Below are positions 12,649 to 22,216 of a stretch of 35,239 nt of DNA, piece by piece. Where the stretch lies: positions 1 to 35,239 of the forward strand of contig JAEUWP010000580.1 of NCBI GenBank assembly GCA_018524725.1. Direction: 5' to 3'. Below the pieces are notes generated by a model. It was not told the origin of the DNA and ran no database searches. It saw nothing but the letters and a program-made list of their open reading frames with translations. Source of the DNA: Podaxis mareebaensis (lineage: Eukaryota; Basidiomycota; Agaricomycetes; Agaricales; Agaricaceae). The position numbers were made by a program, and so were the translations under genes. How positions within the stretch are numbered: the stretch's first letter is position 1; every line of letters begins with the position of its first letter.

Positions 12649-12661
12649 TAGGCTGGTTCAT
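11840..12661 (-). CDS. hypothetical protein of nested insertion
   Basis: A long uninterrupted frame of 273 codons with no domain I recognise. The N-terminal half is globular-looking (HALVHKLGLPNASRS, FSEDWPMPGPLF, IVFLHPYMMYPPEVVP). The C-terminal half is Pro- and Ser-rich and acidic, ending SDGHLHPDMDL. Its start codon and first codons overlap the 9-bp flanking repeat and host transposase sequence, so the true protein may be 5'-truncated. Its position directly before an LTR-like block suggests a 3'-terminal ORF of a retroelement, but I cannot confirm that. Confidence 0.4.
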   Translation of the reverse strand: MNQPSTPRRNIIYHALVHKLGLPNASRSTTQDTGMPAEDSTRYCNEAFANHHLPGHASLFSEDWPMPGPLFYETDCMMTEILRITWENAPFTHIFDPDGLYVQTIHNNFDSAWAHSWKMIPYAREPIVFLHPYMMYPPEVVPHIIKYEVTHGFYFREVEVYHVDPNSDEPPAIPPHRTQLPPLRSIDSNVPGIDESNPEEPIGDPPPYPPPYITGDVLSSSSSSPHCSLIFLHEDSPDSLPLTGNFPIPSSALSPDSYSSDSSDGHLHPDMDL

Positions 12662-14024
12662 AACACTGTCTCCATATTATGGAAGAGTTTGAAGGGAGAG
12701 TGGTGAATGAGATGAGCAAGAGGATTGTTATATGCTTCCCGGATTACAGACGTGAGTTTTTGGTGGAGTAGACCAGGAACAGAGAACTTTCTTGGAGGAA
12801 TAGCAGATGATCCTGACGGAACATCGATTTCAACTGACATTTCATGAAAGTGACCCCAGAAACCTGAATTCTGAAGTTCCCTATCCATCCTCTTGTTCTC
12901 TCGATGCGCATTAAAGTTGGCCATGTCTTCAACGCGAAAGTCAGGTGATAGAACCCAGTCTTGAACCAGAGCATTCGCCTCTGACTCTGACTTTGATGTG
13001 TTTCCGTTGTTTAGCCATGCCATGAATTTCTGGATTGTTTTGTTGGGAAAAGGCCAGTGTGAGGGCTTGTCAGTCATAAAAGTAGCAGGGGGTTGAGTTG
13101 GAATAGCATCGGCAGGAGGGGGATTGGTAGCATGGGCATTGGAAAGATCTTTGAGGGTAATGCAGTGATCTGGGTCAAAAGATGGACGCCAGGGGTAATC
13201 CCGCCATAGGCCAAATTGATTTGCCATGGTTTGCAGGCAGTCCCGTACAATAAGCTTGACACGATGAATTAGGCCTGATGGAGGGATAGGTTCTAGCTGA
13301 GGGTTTTTTGCTGCTGGTGGAACAGGAATGAGAGGCTCTGGTAGGATGTCTTGAAACCATTTTGGTAAGCGATAATTGCGTCAAGGTCTCCCTGATGATG
13401 TGACGGGAAAGGGAGGGGAGGATGAGCTGGCTGTACCATTGATGGATTCCAGTGGAGGGGCTTCCAAATGTATAGAAGGTGGAGGGAAATTAAGAGTATC
13501 CAAGTCTGAGCTGATTATGTTGTGAGCTGAAGATTCTGGAGACTAGAAATATGCTATCAGTGAGTTTGTCAGGCATTTTGTAACCAAACAGATTTTACCT
13601 GTTCAGAACTGCATACAAGAAGATCAGAAGCCTGAACTGAGGAGGCTTTTGAGGGGTTGCCACTAGATCGAATCTCTTGTGACCATTTGTGGGCTTGCAG
13701 AAGGTGGAGGCAGGTAGCTTGATGTCAAGTAAGAGAAACAGACTTAAAAAAGCTTTGCCCACAGCTCGTCACACAGAAGTGCTTGCCAGGTTGACTGGGG
13801 GGCATTGTAGCGAGAGCAAACAGCAACAGAAATACAGCCAAAAAGTGCACTGGATATAGAGGGACAGGACACTTTAGAGGCCAGCACAGTAGCATAACGG
13901 CCGTTACTTGAAAAGACACAGCCAGGGTCCAGGAAGGCTGATGTAACCTGCTTTAGCACTTGGAAACTGCACTCAAAGAGGGAGAGTTAGCTAAAATATA
14001 TTTGTCATCTAAAATAGAACACAA

Positions 14025-16178
14025 CTACTCAAGTATTTCTCCTTCCTCCAACTCCCTCTGTATTCTGTTGTATTTCAATTCATCTAACGTGCTCAGTAAA
14101 CCCAGCCCTCTTTTCCACCTATCTGCCTTCTGCTTCATGACAAGCATAAAGCCGTCTGGATCCTCCTTCTGAAAGACAGCCTCAGTCCTAAACCCGTTGT
14201 TGATGTGCCTGAAAATGCCTCCTGGGCTATAGTGGGTGATAGAGGCCCTTGTCTTATGGGAGTGAACAGGAATGTTGCTGTGTTCAATTGTGGCTGAAGG
14301 GAATAAAATAGCAGAGGCCGAGGGAAATTCAACAACCAGCTTGAGGTCATGGAGTACAAGATGGCCACTGCGAGTAGGGTCAAAGCTCCCTAGGGCCAAA
14401 ACTGCACACCAACCAAAAGGGAGGTTCATGAAGTCACGGTGTCGAACTGTGGAAGCCTTGGGCGGGCTGTTGGTGGAAGCATCAGTGAATACACTTCGGG
14501 TGCTAATTCTCCAAAGCGGTTTCAGGTGTGGATGAGAAAAAATCTTGTCCATGTATTGCCAGTAGTACTGGTACAGGTTTGGTGCCCACAAGCTGAAAGC
14601 AACTGGTTCCGTGCCAGAGAGCAATTCTGAATGAGCAAAAGTGAAACACATCCAAAAAGAAAGGGCTTACAGTTGATGAAGCCTAGGGATCTAAGGAAAG
14701 GCTGGAACTGAAATAACTTCCATGTCATGTCATGTAAGGGGCCTAGCTTCAAATTATGGATGTATGTGTCACCCTGGGCATAGGTGATTCCAGCATCAAC
14801 AGTAGGATAATCTCCCTGGCAGTGTTTTCGATTGGAGAGGGGAAAGTCTACCTCAGCAGCATACCAGCTCATAAACTCATGGAGCTTAGCACAGTCTTCA
14901 AGGTAGGTGACATCTCCCTTGGGTCTGCCGGCAAGGACGGTGATCACCCTGCCATCTCCATCAAGTAGTGGCATAGGCAACTCTCCTTCAGGTGTGTTAT
15001 AAGCAACGGTGTTGAGCTGGAAGTTGGCAAAGTGAAGAAAGCCTACCTTTCCAGGGAACATAGCCATAGCCCTGCAGAAGGTAGTAGTCTATGCTGTTTT
15101 CTGTGAGGGCATTGCAGGACTCCTGGGCTGGCATTGCAGGACCAGAGTCACCCTTCTTGGAGGAGCGGAGTGCAAGATACCTGCATTTAGTGACTGATAA
15201 ATTGTCTATGTGGAAGTTGGTACGAATTGGAATGCTTTGAGAGGTGAATTGTGTTCGAAGGGATTTCACAACAACATAGCCACCTTTGCTAATTGAGGAG
15301 TCCCTGTCCCGGGTCCTCTTCAAATGACGAGCAGGGATGGCCCTCCCACCCGCAGCAGTAGGGCTGGCCTTGAGAGGCAGTAGGGACTCTTGAGAGTTGG
15401 GTGTAAGGGAGTTGGGAGTAACAGAGTCGGGAAGGGCATCAGGAAGGGCGTCGGGAAGGGCATCGGGAAGAGCTTCGGGAAGAGTGTTGGGAAGAGTGTC
15501 GGGTGTAAGGGAGTTGGGAGTAACGGAGTTGGGAGGAGCATCAGGAAGAGCATCAGGAAGAGCGTCGGGAAGAGTGTCAGGAAGAGCATCGGGAAGAGCA
15601 TCAGGAAGAGCATTGGGAAGAGCATCAGGAAGAGTGTCAGGAAGGGCGTCAGGAAGGGTGTTGGGGGTAAGGGAATCAGAAGTAGGCATAAGAGAGCTAG
15701 GCGTGGGGGACTCTTGAGAGCAGGGCATAAGGGAGCCAGGCAGAAGGGACTCTTGGTAGTCAGGTGTAAGGGCAGGCGGCATGGCAGTAGCAAGCTGCAT
15801 AGACGTTGAAGAGGTTGAGAGCTGGGTGGAATCAGGGGAGCCCGGGGAGCCAGCAGGGAGTTCACATAAGTTGGAAGGCTGCCGAGCTAATGAGGAACTT
15901 CGTTTGCACTTGACTCCCTGTACTGGTAGGCGGTCCAAGCCACGAACTGCCTGCTCCAGCAGGAGTTCGACTTCAGCAGCTCTCCTCAAAAGAGAAGCAA
16001 AGGCATCAGCACTGATGGCCTGGACTGCATAGACGCATTCGTACTGCTGGCCAGATCGCGACTTCAAGGAATAAGCTGGTGCGTTCACACCTCCGCATAA
16101 TAACACAGGCCTACCTCTCGAACACGGTACTCCTCCAAGAGTACAGTCCCCACCCCCTCTGACATTCTGGAGAAACAA
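14025..16178 (-). CDS. TET/JBP-like 2OG-Fe(II) dioxygenase carried by transposon
   Basis: Member of the fungal TET/JBP-like family, 2-oxoglutarate/Fe(II) enzymes; characterised relatives oxidise 5-methylcytosine or thymine in DNA. Fe/2OG signature: an HxD motif in VRHRDFMNLPFGWC, the distal His in EHSNIPV, and the 2OG-binding Arg in TRASITHYSPGGIFR. Upstream, LNTVAYNTPEGELPMPLLD, GRPKGD and GDYPTVDAGITY match the family's N-terminal half. The frame is kept by introns at 14603-14670 and 15072-15180. No premature stop is seen with these joins. Before the catalytic part lies a low-complexity LPDALPD array and a basic region (RHLKRTRDRD). The 5' end (Met at 16178) is uncertain; a donor-like site near 16115 suggests a further intron. 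It lies between the transposase and the captured abp1 on the same strand. Confidence 0.8.
15420..15665 (-). repeat. LPDALPD-coding minisatellite
   Basis: Tandem 12-bp-based units (gga aga gca tcg-like on the plus strand) encode about 20 copies of LPDA/LPDT/LPNA in the linker of the TET/JBP-like protein, interspersed with NSLTPNS-type units. Likely an unfolded, length-variable linker. The same DNA gives open frames on the opposite strand purely because of its periodicity. Confidence 0.85.
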
Positions 16179-16384
16179 AAGAGGCTATTCTGAAGAGAGG
16201 GCAGTGATTCTTGTACTGGCCAGACCCATTGTGTAGGTCAAAGCCAGCTCACTGAAGTTGAGGGGAAAAGAAAGTGCGGGTGCAGCCTTTAATAGCTGCT
16301 GGAGTGCGTGCTTTGTTTGCACTTTGAGGTAAATGAGGTGGAAAACACATCTTGAGAAAGCGTTGTTATTGATTACATTGATCC

Positions 16385-16726
16385 CTATGCAGTATGCATT
16401 GTAAGCACTCCCCTCCGGGCTACATTTACGGTGGGAAGTGTTGCTGCACTCAAAACCTCCCCAAATAACCTTACAGCCTCCTCCTCAGTCACATCCCTAC
16501 CTAACCTCCTAAACCTCCCAAGCAGCTTCTGCAATTCACTCGCCAAGAATCCAAAGGCAGAGACCTGATATCCTATGTTCACCCAAATTTCTTTCCTTTG
16601 TACAGCAATGAACTGAGCTTGGGAGGAGAGACTGTGTGGAGATCTGAACTGCAAGAACCTAGAAAGGCATGAAAGTGAGAGAGGTACAAACAGGCAATGT
16701 GAAAAGAGGATCAACGTATCTGCCAT
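16385..16726 (-). CDS. hypothetical open frame in transposon
   Basis: 113 codons, no recognised family. The C-terminal half is helix-rich and charged (LASELQKLLGRFRRLGRDV, EEEAVRLFGEVLSAA). The N-terminus is hydrophobic (LILFSHCLFVPLSLSCL), which could be intron sequence misread as coding. It sits just upstream of the TET/JBP-like gene on the same strand and could be its 5' exon or a separate small accessory gene. I cannot decide which. Confidence 0.3.
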   Translation of the reverse strand: MADTLILFSHCLFVPLSLSCLSRFLQFRSPHSLSSQAQFIAVQRKEIWVNIGYQVSAFGFLASELQKLLGRFRRLGRDVTEEEAVRLFGEVLSAATLPTVNVARRGVLTMHTA

Positions 16727-16954
16727 GGATGTAAACTTTGACTGGGAAGTGACATTGGGCTGGGAATGATGGCAGCATAATGATGTTCAGAAACAATCTA
16801 TATTCGATACAGTCAACCAATCCCAGAAATTTGAAGCAACAACATTGCGACGAACGAATTCTCTGTTGGCTGCCCCTGTCCAACTTTGTCCTCAAACGGA
16901 TTCCCTATTTAATGTTCAATTTTCAGCATTTAATTCTAATTACCATAGCAAGCT

Positions 16955-18230
16955 TCACAAATTCAAGTCTGTCCACGCCTGGCGCTCACTCCAGGTCAGT
17001 TTCTTCGGTCCGGTGTCCGCCACAGGGCGAGGGGACGGAGTTGCAGTGGCAGCCTGTTGTTCGAATTGTGCGAAGGGGTTTTTGAGTTTCTTAGGCGGGG
17101 GCGAGCTGACTGGAGTGTAGGTGCTCTTGTTAGGCTCAATCTTGTCTTCCTCTGTGGGCTTAGTAGGTACACTGGATGCAGCCATGGGCTTAGGGGAACT
17201 GGGAGTCACTGTGGCTGCTGCAGGATGCTGTAGACGAAAGCAATTAGATACATCCTAAAAATTTAACAGAAGACAAACCAATGCACTGAAAGCCAGTCGA
17301 ATAGTCGTAGGTAACATAGGAGGACGACTAGAAGCAGGAGGAGGGGGAGGTGCAGGGGGCGTAGGCCTTTCTTCTTCAGGCCATGCGTCCACAGGTGCAG
17401 ACCCACTCAATGTGCTTTTCAGTGGTGCAGGTCTACCATACAAAGACGCAGCAGACATAGCGGGCTTGTTCAAACTAGAAAATGCAGGGCGAGTGGAAGC
17501 AGGTGGAGGCAGAGGTTTTGGAACGCTCAGAGATTGCGCCTTCTTCAATTTGTTTATATCAACCTTGCCTACTGGGGTGTAGTTCGTTCCAATGGGTGCA
17601 ATTGGTTCAAATTTGTGGGGTGCTTCTTTCTGTGCTGTATACTTGGTGCCAGAAGCAGCTTCAACTCGGGACATGATGAGCGTGGGGGTGATATCACTCT
17701 GCAAGGAGGGTCCTGTCAGGCCTAGTTCCCCCCTTACTCCTTCGTCTGGGGACCACGTACCTCGTTTCGAGTGTTGATAACGATGTGAGTACCACGAAGG
17801 AACCATCCAACGGCACTAGAATGAGTATGGAATAACCCCCTCTTGGCTTCTGGAATGCCTTCACCACACCAGTTGATCTGGACGAACTTGGGCAGATGGC
17901 TCTGTGAGAAAGAATCAGCATTCTGAGAAACAGGGCACAAGATGAAAATGTATGTTTGGATCTTGTACACAAGCGAAGGCATATTGGATCCTACACCACG
18001 TTATTGGTATGTATCAATCTGGTAATCAGCAATACGGCGAGTGATGACACACTTCCCATCCGAAACTCTTCTTCCAGTTCCTCAAGTCCACCATTTCCAG
18101 TGGCTTGCACCTTCAGGTCATTTGTGCCCTTCTCATACATGAAAATCGCCCAGTCTATGTTCTTGCCATTGATGACATCTTGGTACGCATCCAGGAGATC
18201 TCTGCCCGAGAGATTGACCTGAAGAGACAT
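16955..18230 (-). pseudogene. abp1: captured fragment of actin-binding protein 1 (drebrin-like) gene
   Basis: Host-type gene fragment inside the transposon. From Met at 18230 it encodes an ADF-homology domain: MSLQVNLSGRDLLDAYQDV, WAIFMYEKGTNDLKVQ, GNGGLEELEEEF, QYAFA, LPKFVQINWCGEGIPEA, GLFHTHSSAVGWFLRGTHIV. It continues with ITPTLIMSRVEAASGTKY, KFEPIAPIGTNYTPVGKVDI, a Pro-rich region, and LTWSERQA, where homology stops; the C-terminal part with the SH3 domain is missing. Introns 17699-17760 and 17228-17278 are still in phase. The second intron's donor reads ATACAT instead of GT, and the first intron's join is off by one base, so it is probably not expressed as a proper protein. Introns kept means capture at DNA level, as in Pack-type transposons. 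Confidence 0.82.
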
Positions 18231-18938
18231 CGAGTTCTCCGGTCTGTGATCCTTGTTAGTTGGCACAGCTGAGCAAGAAGATGTACGTACCAATGAGGTT
18301 GTTCGGCCAAAAGTTGAATGAGCTGTAGGTACAGCTGATGCAGGTTTGAAGAAGAGTTGAATATGACGTGCTTGCTATGTACGTACTTAGCCATATCTAC
18401 CATCATGTGGATAACATTTATCAAATTGGCAGCTGGCCCAGTTCTTCATACACTGCAATCAAAGCATGCCATACCAACAGCCAAACCCCTCCTCAGGCGT
18501 CCACCGAATCTCATATCTCACCACTGGGAACCCATCGGCCATTGCATCCCTTACAAAGATCTGTCTGGGAAGATACGTCTGACTGAAAGCCAGCACGACG
18601 GAACCCATCATGCGACAAGACTTCAATTTCACCAACCACTGCGAACACAACACTGCATGCAGGGACTACATCACGTCGGGCAAGACTACACCACGTCAGG
18701 CAACACCACATCAGGCAAGACCAGGGACGGCTCCTGGGGCACCGACCAAGTCTAAAGGCCAATCTATACGAGCCTCAGTTTTGAAGATCGGACCCATTGC
18801 AAGCCACCGCGCAGACATACCCACGGCTATATCTAAACTCAACACTGGAAGCACATTTCGCAGATGCAGAGAAAACTGCCGAGGTATGCTCTAAAATGCT
18901 GAAATAACAAACCTCCCTCATTTCGGCTCTATTCCTAG
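18231..18938 (+). other. divergent centre of transposon, no clear gene
   Basis: Between the leftward and rightward gene sets. A plus-strand exon-like stretch near 18830-18880 encodes EAHFADAEKTAE and ends at a donor-like gtatgctc; its acceptor at 18938 joins the following coiled-coil exon in frame. A short ca-cg-tc-aggca repeat lies at about 18665-18725. Otherwise I recognise nothing. Confidence 0.35.
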
Positions 18939-19121
18939 AAACAACTCAATGAACTTGAAAAACAAATCACAGAAAACGTGGCCCAACTAGCAGATGAGAA
19001 ACTCCGGTTTGATACGAACATGGCTCGTGCACAGATCATCGGTGTCTTCGCGACTTGTACCACCTTCAAATCTTCATCTGCTGCCCATTCGTATTGCTGC
19101 CCTGAAATCATACTCCTGTGA
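18939..19121 (+). pseudogene. coiled-coil exon fragment
   Basis: After an acceptor (attcctag) comes an open stretch KQLNELEKQITENVAQ...LADEKLRFDTNMARAQIIG, a heptad-like helix, ending in a TGA about 60 codons on. It joins in phase with the EAHFADAEKTAE stretch upstream. I do not recognise the parent protein. It is probably another captured or decayed piece, given the neighbours. Confidence 0.35.
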
Positions 19122-19573
19122 CATTTCCCTCATGGGCGGTATGCAAAAAGGCTGAGAAGGACATGAATGAAGGCGAGAATGTTCATGAACCTGTGGATAT
19201 CCTTGTGGACACTATCATTGGGTTCCTGGAGGAGTCAATGGCGTACCTCAGGACTACTGCAAATCAAGTTTTCGCATTGGTCATGATAAATCCTTTATGC
19301 TTGACACAACGCCAGGCTCCTGAGCAGCTTCCAATGATTCGGAAAGTGGAACTATGGATATCTCTCAAGAGTGAGTTGGATAATTGTAAGTGCTTCAAAA
19401 ACACCCCTGGCCTCCGCCAAATATGTGAACAAATAACCAACACGATCAAAAATCCAGAGTCCGGCTCAAAAAACAAAAACACGGCAAGGCCATGCTGTCA
19501 TGTCCCCGAGCCATATGGCCATACCAGAGATCTGCCATTGCCCCACCTACAGGTAAGTATCAATTGGGATTAA
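19118..19573 (+). pseudogene. POL5/MYBBP1A-like captured fragment
   Basis: The segment VHEPVDILVDTIIGFLEES followed by AYLRTTANQVFALV strongly resembles the conserved core of fungal POL5 (DNA polymerase V, MYB-binding protein 1A family, a nucleolar ribosome-biogenesis factor), which has PVDVLVDTIIGFLEKS and ANQVFSLL. POL5 proteins are about 1,000-1,200 residues; only some 50 residues match here. The downstream part (LWISLKSELDNCKCFKNTP) is not one I can assign. It lies inside the transposon, so it is best read as a second host-gene fragment picked up by the element. Confidence 0.5.
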
Positions 19574-19893
19574 TGCAACACTGTGATTAATTGGTTGTGC
19601 CGTGCCATTGCTGTGTCGGCAGACATAGATAGATGTGTTTACAGTGGACGTCATCTTACTGTTGAACGTCTAGAGTGGGAGAAGGACAGGTTTCACACTG
19701 AATTCAAGGCGGGGGATGGGGGGTCTGCAGAGGTGTATGAATATGCTCAAGTCTTGTGAAAAGGGTGAGATCACCCTTCACTTTGTCGGCAGATGTGGTA
19801 CCTGATTGATTGTAGATGGAGTTCAACCCGTTAGCACTGGTATGAGTCCCGCCTTCCATCCCATGCTCTACTCTGAATCCAATCAGGGATAAT

Positions 19894-21562
19894 TTGACAG
19901 AACTCACGTGTGCAGGAGACGTGACAGTCAACAACAATGCACATCCTCCATGTTTTCAGAGTCAGAAGAGACGACGGATGGAATCAAACGACCCCGCTTA
20001 TTTGGCGTCTGGCCTTTCCCATGCCACAAGCGACTCCATATCAAGCCAGACTGTCTCGACTAGGTCAATGCCATCGTCACTGAATGCCGTCTCGTCCACT
20101 TCCGCTCCCATGTTCCAACAGCAATCTAATATGATTACACCACAGAATTTCTCCCTACCTGTGTACAGCACCGAGCTCAGCACTTCCCAGCATATGGCCA
20201 ACTCAATCTTTCCAATACAAGTACTACGAGACAGGTTCAAGCAGTGTTTCCCGCTACGTCTGGGTTCCTTGACCGTGGCCATTCTATCTCACAAACAACA
20301 ACCATCACAAGCACCCCAAAATGCATTGCTTAAGGTAAGTCAATGCATCCCTGGATGAAGATCTCAACTTATGGATGCAGCATGGCCCAAAGGACTCTGG
20401 GAGATGTATCCCTGCATATAACTTGATTAGAGTGCCAATCCTCCCTACTTCCCTCTATTGGCCTCAGCAGAGATTTTGACAGGAATGAAGACAATAGGTA
20501 ATAGTCGACCACACAAATTTGACTAAATCCATCTGCTATGGGTTCAGTAACTCTGAATTACTATGCTCTCAAAGAGGAAACCCTCACCTGAGGACACCCA
20601 GCCAATGATTTGCAGACTCAACCTCTCCGCTTCCCTGCCACTGCCCAATTATGGCCCTCTATTCTTCCAAGTTCGTCAGGGTTTCTGGCCTTCAATGTCA
20701 TGCATATGATCCAGAGATCAATTAACCAGGTATTTAAGTTTTCTCAGCAGAGACAGCGCTATTCTAACCCCATGTCCTCGAACACAGACCAGTCCTCAGC
20801 CTGCCCAATACGTGGCTTGAAATGCTGTGCACGCCGTGGCTCTGCACCTGTTGGTAGTGCCGACACTATGGCTTCTACTCCAGAGACTCCTCGGAAGCAC
20901 ATTCCTTTGATCTTTCGATCAAATCAGAAGCGAATCAAGACTACTGCCAGCAATGAACCTGTGACAGACCCAATGCTGAGCTCTTCTAACCATGCCAGCC
21001 TCTTGACTCACTCACCAAGTCCAGCCACCCCAAGCAACAATATGGAAGCTCTGACACGTCATCCTGCTCCTTCCACCCCTTCGGTTGCAACTGAGAGGGG
21101 CTCAGGCACAAGCCCTCCTCCGACCTTGAACTCCCTGGTCACAGAAGAACACCAACCGGTTCCACTCAAAAGGAGGTTTGCAGTCACAGGTGCAGTCTAA
21201 CTTGCCTTTTGATTACATTCTTTGGCTAATGTGACTCAAGATCTTGAAGACAAGGAAGAAGTATTCCAAGCTCTTCAGAGAACTGGTGTTGATGATGCCA
21301 CCTACATTTCATCTGAGGCCCAGTCGCCTGCAACGCCAACTAGATCTCCCCAGGCTCACACCCTTACCCTCCCCCATCTTAGCTGTGGACAGAAGAAGTG
21401 CGAACAAAGGGAGAGTGGAACGAACAGCCCGCTTCACGACAAGGGAAAGCGTAAGGTTAGTGATATACCTTGTTGTCTACTTTCTCTCAACTTTCTTTAC
21501 AGGCCGCTGAATTAGAACCACTGGACCTTGGCGCTGGCACTGACAAGGGTCAGGCCTATTGA
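19894..21562 (+). CDS. Ser/Pro/Thr-rich multi-exon gene of transposon, unknown function
   Basis: A series of plus-strand frames that join in phase at clear splice sites: introns 20335-20380, 21190-21240 and 21456-21502, ending with a stop at 21560-21562 (LEPLDLGAGTDKGQAY). The product is low complexity: an NLS-like SQKRRRMES, long Ser/Thr/Pro stretches (SPSPATPSNN, PAPSTPSVATE), and a basic KGKRK near the end. The link across 20440-20610 is uncertain, so this may be two genes. I recognise no domain. It reads in the same direction as the DUF6698 gene and is probably element-borne rather than host. Confidence 0.4.
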
Positions 21563-22216
21563 GGAACCTAGGGAGGGTCAACACTGTGTCGCTGCTGATC
21601 AGGAGTAGTCCAGTAGCACAAGTAATAAGAGTAAGCAATGAAGAACAGCCTCAACGACTCAAATCTGTACCTGTACTGTAATCCTTCAAATGTATCAGAG
21701 CAATTTGTAGTATACTTATCTAGTGCCATAAAATGGATCCTTAATTCCACCATACTACACTCCTCTGATTTGCTGGAGGTTTAAGCTTTTTGGTCCCAAG
21801 TGTTCCTGTTACTATGTCTTTTTGGCATTCACTGTACAAGGAATGAATATAAGGGGTTTTGAATAGAATGATATATCTAGCACTGAATCTTCATGCCCAT
21901 TGTCTGTAGCTGAACAGATTGTCGTCATCAATTTACTTACCAAGCTTCAGGTCCACAAGCATTCAGCACGAGGTGCACGGAGAATGGAAATGATTCACTT
22001 GGAATAAAATTTAGTCAAATTCATCCATTATATTCTAACGTCTGCATAACAACCTCTTGGTACTAAGACTGATATATCAGGTGGGGATCAGGTGGGGATC
22101 AGGCGACAAATGGTGCTATGGTTCCTCGTCAATCATTACTGCGGCAATATGGACCAACTTGTTCTTCAACACATTTGCCCAACATAAAGCCATGGCGTTT
22201 CAAGTTGAAAACCACC
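21563..22216. other. non-coding gap in transposon
   Basis: AT-rich spacer between the Ser/Pro-rich gene and the DUF6698 gene. I see no gene, only a short direct duplication gtggggatcaggtggggatcagg at 22081-22103. It may hold the DUF6698 promoter. Confidence 0.4.

Larger units (their letters stand above)
8261..13805 (-). pseudogene. Plavaka/CMC-like transposase, nonsense codons and nested insertion
   Basis: Transposase of the element. From the start at 13805 (MPPSQPGKHFC) it has a C2H2-like zinc finger (C-V-T-S-C...H-Q-A-T-C), then NYRLPKWFQDILPEP, LIHRVKLIVRDCLQT, NERIYGKIYSS, SDATHLADFGNAKAWPIY, HCRHELVHAVWHTLLDDDF, YSADYPEK, LFPCPRCLVSK, VDLLHEIELGTWK, DFEDLLQ, LFGTTDSYSTQ and an acidic C-terminus ending at 8261. 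Many short introns are needed. In-frame TGA codons occur at 13727-13725, 13383-13381 and 10085-10083, each where I expect a conserved Arg, and 11342-12648 is an inserted element. So this copy should be unable to make the full protein. The family assignment rests on recalled motif order; the exact clade (Plavaka versus another CMC lineage) needs a search. Confidence 0.8.

Noticed and set aside
8261..13805. KDZ-type transposase
   Set aside because: Looked for because TET/JBP genes are known beside KDZ elements, but the motif order and CACTA ends fit a Plavaka/CMC-like transposase, and no KDZ cysteine cluster is seen.
14997..15071. Reading through the frame into VPWKGRLSSLCQL as the normal dioxygenase protein
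   Set aside because: The splice 15180 to 15072 keeps the family sequence (FPGKVGFLHFANFQLNT) in frame, whereas read-through leaves it.
15390..15809. Plus-strand Gly/Lys/Ser repeat proteins
   Set aside because: Opposite-strand reading of the LPDALPD minisatellite in the dioxygenase gene.
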